From: Kalmusia sp. IMI 367209
Lineage: Eukaryota; Ascomycota; Dothideomycetes; Pleosporales; Didymosphaeriaceae
Assembly: GCA_027946365.1 (NCBI GenBank)
Contig: JAPEUQ010000002.1
Location: 3,782,001 to 3,846,000, forward strand
Length of the DNA stretch: 64,000 nucleotides
Direction: 5' to 3'
Shown here: positions 57,023-64,000 of the stretch, piece after piece
Numbering within the stretch: the stretch's first letter is position 1
Layout: every line of letters begins with the position of its first letter
Notes under the pieces: model-generated
What the model was told of the DNA's origin: nothing
The model's database searches: none
The model's input: only the letters and a program-made list of their open reading frames with translations
Translations under genes and position numbers: made by a program

Positions 57023-57826
57023 TTGTTCGTCTTCGTTTGGCCTACTTGTTGTCCACTGTCAAAGGCTGCGCCGGACTTTACATAAGAGTTGATCACTGCA
57101 ATGGATGCATTGTGTTGCCACGAACAAGTGCTGAGCGTGGTGATACTAGATCAAGTTGTTTGAGAAATTGTGCGAAGCTTTGTACGACGTTTTGCGGGAA
57201 ATCGACGACCCATGGTGCGACTAAAACATACATCAACATCACTCCACTCGATTTCGACGCTCTACTCTGCCGCTGCCGGCGCTTTAGCCTCATCGTCGAG
57301 TCCTTTACGATTTTGAACGACCGTTTTGTATGAACAAGCGGAGTTTGGTGTTTCAGTACTGGTTTTCCCTGCTTTTTTCTTCCCGGCGTTTCGATACGGA
57401 AATATCTGCATCTGCATTCACCCCACTGTTACCCTCGCTGCTGGAAGATGCGGCGAGCCGGGGATTGGCGTTTTTTCACTCACTATGTTTTGGGCCTTAC
57501 TTTCGGGTGGTCAACGGTCGTGGCGATGAAACGTTACGACGGTTATGATTTCTTGATTCGGTATGAGTGCGCTGGTTCAGGTAGGAGGAGAGTGAGACGG
57601 CTTGGATGTTTTGAGGAAGAAATATGGGGGATCTGGCGAGTAGTAGTTTTGCAGATGTGAGGGTATTATGACGATATGATGATCATGTGCAGAGTTTGAG
57701 TTTGTCTTTCGCTGCGTGATGTTATGTGATGTCCGCATGCTATGAGCCTATTGAGTGTCAGTCGGTCGTGTCCAATATCTGTCGTTAGGGGGTCACATGT
57801 GGACGGATGATATTGGAGGCTAGGGG

Positions 57827-57832
57827 TATAAA
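57827..57832 (+). promoter_or_regulatory. TATA box before a short frame
   Basis: TATAAA in a GGGG context, 68 nt before an ATG at 57900, with a CT-rich leader between them. Confidence 0.35.
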
Positions 57833-57899
57833 CAGCTGCCGATTGCTCCTTCCATGCTTTCTTCGCTACAGTCTTCTTTGCGCACCGTCTGAAATCACC

Positions 57900-58058
57900 A
57901 TGTGGGGTCAAAAGCGAGTACGACAAGTTCATGTGCAAGACTTGGGTTTGAATTACTCGTGTCGAAAGACGCCACATCCTTCGCATGGGCATGTATTTGC
58001 CTACTCCGACTGTGTGATGAGTAGAATATCATCGCGCGAACGGAGGCGTAATGCATGA
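57900..58058 (+). CDS. Possible small basic protein, 52 aa
   Basis: An ATG in the context ATCACCATG opens 52 codons. The product (MWGQKRVRQVHVQDLG at its start) is basic, with two Cys and an Arg-rich end, and has no signal peptide. The only support is its promoter-like setting: a TATA box and pyrimidine-rich leader. It resembles no family I know. It could equally be the first exon of a longer gene, or chance. Confidence 0.22.
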   Translation: MWGQKRVRQVHVQDLGLNYSCRKTPHPSHGHVFAYSDCVMSRISSRERRRNA

Positions 58059-58487
58059 GTAGCGAAAACGAACTCGTAGAGCTAGGGTTGTCGACACGGG
58101 AGGACCGGCTTGTTGTGGATCAGAAGGTATAGATACCGCGTCTTTTCTCAGCTTTGTTGCTTCTTCACGCTTTAGCTTGGACGGCCAGGGGACTAAAACG
58201 GACCCCAGCCAAGCCAAATGTGGGCCCGGAAAAGAAAGGAATTGAGCGCATGGCTGTGTGCTTTGGAGCGGCTCTAAAATGGGAGTTCAAACTAGTCATA
58301 GGGAGACACGGTTCAGGTTCGGGCAGGCATTAGGTTGGGATGAAGCTGTAAGAGCGTGGACGCGCAGTGATGGGCTGCATCATCATTGCCACCATTACTA
58401 GTAGGCAGTGGAGGACTTTGCCTAATGAGTTTGAAGGCTTGATTGAACAGAGCCATGTGCGGGATACTTAGGCAGGCTAGATGAGGG

Positions 58488-58495
58488 TATAAATA
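58488..58495 (+). promoter_or_regulatory. Orphan TATA box
   Basis: TATAAATA followed by a CTTTGCGCTGCG and CTTGCTTTACAG leader. Downstream ATGs open only very short frames (35 codons from 58596), so the target is unclear; a non-coding transcript is possible. Confidence 0.3.
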
Positions 58496-59998
58496 TTGCC
58501 CTTTGCGCTGCGTGGGTGAGACTTCACACTTGCTTTACAGCATTCATTGAGTGACTAAAACCACCAAGATACTATGCTATATGGAGACTAAAGAAATGTG
58601 TGGTCTCCCTAGAGGGTTGTGCTGTCTCTCGTCTACACCTTCCAAAACAGACTGTGACTGTCAACAAAGATACCTTAGCATCTCAACGCTCTTTCGCAAC
58701 TGAAGCGAATGTCCAGAAGCAGAAATAAAAAGAATAATGTTGACCTTTGAAAGGAAATGAAAATAGCCTATGTGAAAGACCGGAATGTTATGCAAGAGAA
58801 GCGCATGAAATTGTGTCCTCAACCTCCCCTTAGCTATGGAGCCATGGATATGATGAAAGTTGCGAGAGTAAAAGCTAATGGAAAGAAGCATTGACCCAAA
58901 AAACAAACGTGGAGATGAACAATCGAGTATAACTACTCTCAATTTTCGCGATTTCCCAACGCCTCCTACTTTAGTTCGAGAGCGTAGCTAAAAGCAAAGG
59001 TCGAAACACCCCATGTGGAGCTTGAAGCTTTTTAGTAACTCGGCGCATAGGCTATGGTCTTTTCTCGGCGATTACCGAAGAAAGTGTCATAATATTGAAA
59101 CCATAGATGGTAGCAAGGCTCTGACGTGATGTAAATGGAGTGTGAACATCCCTTCTCTTGCCTAAACATGCTTTTACGCTTCTCATTCGTCTTCAGCCAT
59201 GATAGAGCTACCAAAAGCGGCAGTACCAGCTACACGTATGGATACGAATAGTTGAAAGTCAGGATAGTGGATTTGTGTTTTCTACTTTGTTAGTTAATCA
59301 ATATTGCACACTTTCCGTGGCCGCTGATCTGGAAAATTATCCGAAAGCTCGGCATTCATTGTCTGCTAGAGTCGGAATAGGCGATTCTAAGACCTTTATC
59401 ACATAACGTAATGTGAAGTCTAAATTTAGGATCGCTTATCGCCTATGGAGCTGTGTTCTCGGCTGCATATATAATTCATACTGGACACTCCCCATGAAAG
59501 TCAGGAAAACAGTCTCCGAATGATATAGTGAAAACTGACGAATGGAGTACTCAAAACTTATATACATCCTCATCATTGGTTGTTGCCTATGAGACAACCT
59601 TGATCATGCTTGCGCGCATGAATACACGATGTCTTGGCACAAGTTCTGCAATGACAAGCACAGTGGAGTATGAATACATGCTCTTGTTCCCATGTGAATT
59701 AAATACATATCTTGTAGTCGAGATGAAGCAGATTGAAAGGCTATGAAGGAGAAGATAACATGGAGGCCAGGAGATTTACAAAACACAAAGTTCACGATGC
59801 ATGGTATATCCGTCAGATAAGCTCCGCATAACCAACCCCACCCTCCGCGTGCAGGGAAATAGAGAGCTAGAGCGTAGGTACAAAGCTACTTCTATTTCAT
59901 ATCTTGTTCTTTACACAAGCCATCAAATTCTCTACGAAATGTGATCGAAAGACTTTTGCAAGTGGAAGCAACGGCATCGAAAATGACTTACTACTGCA

Positions 59999-60502
59999 TT
60001 ATGTTCTTTGTTCGCTTCGTAAAAAATAATTGCGTACATAGACTTCGCATGATGGTCCACTGAGCAAGTCCTTGATAACTAAGCAGTCGTCCCTATTTAC
60101 GCCCGCCAGCGCCCTCTCCCAAAAACGAGTGTGATGAAGATTGAATACCATGACACAAGTATATATGGACTCAAAGAAAACATCTTTCACGACGATGGCT
60201 CCAATTTCCTCTTCTCGTGCTGTAAATCTCCTTTCAAACCCTCTATGGCGGAATCTTATTGGCCTTACTCTATCAATCATGAGAGCCTTCGAGCTTCGAA
60301 ATATCCAATTTATACGAGAAGCAATTGATGTTGGACCGAGAATTGCTTCGAGTCTAACCTCTTCGCCTATAGGTGCTGATACGTCGCACGATGTGCGCAA
60401 GCTTATTTGTACGGTCCGAAACAGACACTGAAAAATCAACCACTTACCTTCATGAAAGGAAGTTTGGTCGTTGAATCCGTTCTCTCTCTTCATTCCTAGC
60501 AT
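59999..60502 (-). CDS. Possible hypothetical protein, 167 aa
   Basis: An uninterrupted frame from an ATG with mixed, protein-like composition, in an otherwise AT-rich interval where long frames are rare. The product is basic, with a helical middle (RFTAREEEIGAIVVKDVFFE) and no signal peptide. A GTAAGT...TTTTCAG word pair near its start looks like an intron but would be only about 20 nt. No family is recognised. It may be a chance frame or a fragment. Confidence 0.3.
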   Translation of the reverse strand: MLGMKRENGFNDQTSFHEGKWLIFQCLFRTVQISLRTSCDVSAPIGEEVRLEAILGPTSIASRINWIFRSSKALMIDRVRPIRFRHRGFERRFTAREEEIGAIVVKDVFFESIYTCVMVFNLHHTRFWERALAGVNRDDCLVIKDLLSGPSCEVYVRNYFLRSEQRT

Positions 60503-60873
60503 CTGATTAAACACTCGTAGCCATTTGTTCCTATGTGGGACATTGTTCGTGTGCTTTATCTTTGTAACACTCTCAACACGGTCGGCTATACTTCCTGGCC
60601 ATCAGGCTACATCGAAGATAGTAAAGATCCTCAAGAAAGGGATAGGAGAATGAAGATGCCCCTCATCTCTAAGCGAAAGTGATGAATTACAGATGCTAAT
60701 GCCGAAGCTAGGTAGCCCTAGACACCCCCACTACCCACTACAAAGCAGCACACAGAACGCTCAAAACGCCGAACAAATCTAATGCAGCTAGTCCCCAAAG
60801 CACAGTCTCTTAATCTTACAAAATCAACGCCTGGAATCACAAACCCTAGTCTTCACTCTCATTGACTGGTCGA

Positions 60874-63154
60874 CTAGCCCAGCAGCACTATCACACCATC
60901 AGCGACACGTTGTATCCAAGACACCCAGCATAACATACCTTCCAACTCCCACTCCTTCATAACCTCCATCCAATGTAAATTCCCCTTAACAGTATAATCA
61001 ATGTTTCCACTCCTCGTAATCGGATCCACGCCCTTCCGAAACGCAATCGAGATTGGAAAATCCGAATGCTTTGTCGATTTGCGCGTCGGGCTCCTGGTAT
61101 CGTTCCTCTCCCCGTTCCTCCCTGCAATACTCGACGGCGACACCCCAAACGTCGCCGGATCAGGGCTGTTTCTCGCCAACCACTCGGAGAAGTGCTTGTC
61201 CCGCCTGCGCCACACTTCCTCCATTATTTTCTCGCAGTGGTCCACGATGCCTGTGATCATGCGTTTCGACATGGCTTTCCACCTGTCGCGGACGAATTCG
61301 CGGTCTTCTTCTTCGACGGCTTCGGTGGCGGCAACCATGAGCGGGTAGATGTGCGCTATCAGCGTTGCGCTCGTCGTCGGTATCGTAGCTAGATACACCA
61401 GCGTCTTCTGCCCTAATTCCTTATACGAGGCCAAGCTCGGCAACTCAGGCACTGCCTCTTGCAGAAGCAAAAGTGTGGACCAACGGTACGCTTCGGCGGT
61501 CTGGATGGCTTCGACCATGTTGGAAGTTGGGGAGGCGATTTGTTCGAGGTCTATGGTCGGGGACCAGTCTTCGATTAGGTGCCGGAGTTCTATACCTTTG
61601 GAAATAATGACGGGGGAATTGCGGCGTGTGTAGCGGGTTCGGATCTGCGTAATGAGGTCGGCGACGCGGCCGATGATTGGAAAGAGGGTGGTTGCGTAGC
61701 CCATGAGTGGGTCGAGCTCTTCCGGCTTCGAGGGTGGGTCGGCGGAGGCAAGGAGGGAAAGAATTTCTGCGTTTGAGGCGGGGCCACAGTCGGAGGTAAG
61801 GCGGGCCAGGACGTCCATGTAGATCCAGGTGTTTGCGAGGAATCTGAGGCGAGCTGACATCTCTCCGGATGTTTGAGATGTTGCATACTGCGACATGGAT
61901 TGCTGGAGGAGTATTCTCGCGCCTTGGATGTGTGTGCGCCCCGTTGACGACTTCTGGAAATCCCACGATTCTGCAAAGCCCAAGGCTATAGTCGCAGCAA
62001 GGGCAGCATCGATTTGAATCTCTCCATTGCTCAGGTCTGCTGCGAGTTGTTGTGTGCTTTTTCGCGCATGGACAAGTCCCCTCTCGCGCATGGAAGGTAC
62101 AGATTTACTCTGCTGTAAGAATGCCATTGCAGCTATAGCATGGTAGAGCGCCTTGGACTCTGTGGTCATAGGCCATATCAAACTACGCCAGGGGTTCTTG
62201 TCCGTATCATCGCACATTGAAAGAACATTGAGGGTATGCTTATGAAAAAGAGACTCCACCTCATCTCTGTCATCCGCTTCAAGTTCGATGTTCTGGAAGA
62301 AAGGAAATGTGGGGACATCTAACGATGGAGATACCGGCGCTGAGTGTAGGAAAGAATCAGGATTGGTGTTTTCCGCGCTCCCGGGGGTATCGCCTATGCC
62401 ATGTTTAAAATCCGTTCCCGCTTCCTCCATGATTCGATCCAGCGCATGGCTCCCCTCAGAAGCTGTATTGGCGTCTAGATGAGAGAAATCCATCCATGGC
62501 AGAGAACTGAGCTCGAAATCAAGAAGGGGAAGATTAGATACATCCTCCTCCATCCAGGGCCAGAACGATAAAGAGGGAGTGCTTGCTGAAGCACCCGCGA
62601 GCTCGTCATCCTCGAGTACATCTTTAGCAGCATGCACAGTGCTCTCTGTTCCGCGAGGCTCGCTCTCTTCTATCGGCGCGGCGATCGGTGGGGATTTTGC
62701 AGGCGGAGCTGGGGCTCTCTCAACAGGTCGAAAGCGGATGTCTTTCTTGTACCCTCCGCAAGTTACGCGCCGGCGCAGGCATTGATTGCACGAAGGCTTC
62801 GTCTCGTCGCACTTTACTCTCCGTGCCTTACAAGTAATGCATCCTGCAAACGGTTAGTACTGGCCCTATGACATATGCAGCGCCGAGTCAGAAGCCCCAT
62901 GCAGCCGGAGGACATAATGCAGCCGAGTTGCCCCAGCATGCTCTATGTGAACGCAGCCTGAACGAGGACCAGTGACACAGCGCTGATCTTTCGGCCCACA
63001 CAATCGCAAAAGACTGCGGCTGAGAAACAAACACGGACATGCCATTGCGACTCTTCGAGGACGACTTCCGCCTGGCGGTGTCCTCACGAGAGACACTCGC
63101 ACTTTTAACCGCCTTGGGCACTAGCGATGGGAACTGGGTGGCATCCGACGCCAT
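60874..63154 (-). CDS. Zn2Cys6 fungal transcription factor
   Basis: Two exons, 63154..63043 and 62843..60874, give 693 aa. A short Ser/Arg-rich N-terminus (KSSSKSRN) leads straight into the zinc cluster. Its Cys residues are 39, 42, 49, 56, 59 and 66, in GCITCKARRVKCDE and PSCNQC, followed by the linker CGGYKKDIRFRP. Residues from about 190 to the end form a long helical domain of the Fungal_trans_2 type, with blocks such as ALYHAIAAMAFLQQ and IQGARILLQQS. The join between exons is only in frame and gives the conserved Arg-Asn-Gly-Cys if the intron starts with GC rather than GT (199 nt, GC-AG). Target genes cannot be told from sequence. Confidence 0.87.
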
Positions 63155-64000
63155 GGCGTGATAGTCTGGCGTCAGGGAAGGGAAACCTGGAAAGGTAAAG
63201 CACGCAACGATGGTGCAGGAGAGGGTGGGACGTCGAGCGGTTGACAAAGAGGTGAGGTACTGGGCGGCGCCATGATGCCGCGTGTAACCATTGCGCACGC
63301 TATCAAATTATCGTGGGTTTCCGTTATCGGTTGAGTAAGAGCGATTGATTTAGCCCAGACCCCGCATTCCCGATCAGGGCATTAAAACCATGGGCATGTG
63401 ACTTTCTAGCGGCGTCTCCTTCAACGTGGTCGACGATCCGCCGTGAAGGAACAAAGGCGACGGCGGACTTACCGTAGCGACGAATCAGCGTAGCTGGCTA
63501 ACCGTGATGAGCAGGCGGTGGGCGGCGGCAGAACGCTTCGGGCCATGTGCGTGTTCACGTCCAATTATGTCTTCGCTGAATTACTCAAAAAGATTCTCAT
63601 TGTTTGCTTTATGCATTCTGACATCACTCTACGAGGTAGCATGTTCGCCGATTCTACATATACGCAATGTCTGCTCTGACACTCTATCCATCCACCGGTA
63701 CAGTTTAGTTCTTACTGCACGATTCGGCAGCGGTGCCGTAGAGCATCATCTATCTACTTTTCTACGACTTCATCTCTTCCCTTGCTTCGAGCTGCCTGAG
63801 AACACAGTGATCGCTATTGATAGCGAACTCAGCTAGGGATTCGATTTCCGGGTCACACAGCGCGCACCATGAAACATCACGCAGCATTCACATAGCACAA
63901 ACCCATTCATGAAAATTTCCATTCTGCTCTATCAAATCCATCGCTCGCTCCATGAACACACCAACAATCAAAGCAGCCAGTGAGTGAAGTATTTCATTCC
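63155..64000. other. Right-end interval, promoter of the regulator
   Basis: Upstream region of the minus-strand regulator and the right edge of the window. One plus-strand frame from an ATG at 63567 (89 codons) begins with a signal-peptide-like hydrophobic segment but has no further support. Nothing else is recognised. Confidence 0.4.

Larger units (their letters stand above)
57023..59998. other. Intergenic, mostly AT-rich
   Basis: About 3 kb after the kinase gene. It contains two good TATA words (57827-57832 and 58488-58495), each followed by a pyrimidine-rich leader and a short frame. No domain-bearing gene is recognised. From 58.2 kb rightwards the A+T content rises and frames are short. 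Confidence 0.45.

Noticed and set aside
1..64000. CRISPR arrays, rRNA genes and terminal repeats of mobile elements
   Set aside because: No regularly spaced direct repeats, no rRNA-like conserved stretches and no paired inverted or long terminal repeats were found by reading; a self-comparison would be needed to exclude diverged ones.

Overview
The window is nuclear DNA of a filamentous ascomycete (Pezizomycotina). The evidence is short spliceosomal introns of mostly 45-60 nt with GTAAGT-like donors and CTAA-like branch sites, Zn(II)2Cys6 transcription factors, a small GPI-anchored wall protein, and single-copy eukaryotic genes with fungal-type exon structure. The gene set (a Dnmt5-type methyltransferase, an Ayg1-like hydrolase, a DUF2421/FUSC transporter-like protein) would fit a Dothideomycete, but the class is inference. 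No prokaryotic features, CRISPR arrays, rRNA or convincing tRNA genes were seen.

Layout from left to right. Positions 0.5-2.8 kb hold two small minus-strand genes: an unknown 190-aa protein and a SET-domain protein. A GPI-anchored wall protein lies at 4.5 kb and a short-chain dehydrogenase at 6.8 kb. A gene-poor, AT-leaning block (7.6-11.7 kb) contains what looks like a decayed gene. DPH5 (diphthamide synthesis) and SPT3 (SAGA complex) diverge from a 308-bp spacer near 12.8 kb, followed by ribosomal protein eL19. A 1029-aa FUSC/DUF2421 membrane protein fills 16.7-20.0 kb, and an F-box-like protein and a small conserved-looking hypothetical follow. KxDL (25 kb) and SEC18/NSF (27.7-30.4 kb) both belong to endomembrane traffic.

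A 2H phosphoesterase at 31.1-32.4 kb diverges from the largest gene in the window, a 2343-aa Dnmt5-type protein (32.9-40.0 kb) that fuses a cytosine-5 DNA methyltransferase, a RING finger and a split SNF2 ATPase. Hexokinase converges on it. Then come a small protein with a duplicated DKxHKSTAV motif (44.3 kb), an Ayg1-like alpha/beta hydrolase, a VOC/glyoxalase-fold protein and a C2H2 plus Zn2Cys6 transcription factor. These last three form a possible small accessory neighbourhood at 46.3-50.9 kb. A Wee1-family kinase occupies 53.8-57.0 kb and a second zinc-cluster regulator 60.9-63.2 kb. The intervals between 57 and 60.9 kb and at the right end have no recognisable gene.

Most genes are unrelated housekeeping functions, as is normal for a fungal chromosome arm. 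Exon structures were rebuilt by hand: for each multi-exon gene, splice sites were chosen so that the joined frame is open and ends at a stop, and coding lengths were checked for divisibility by three. Start codons lacking homology support, and all functional names, rest on motif recognition, not on database searches.
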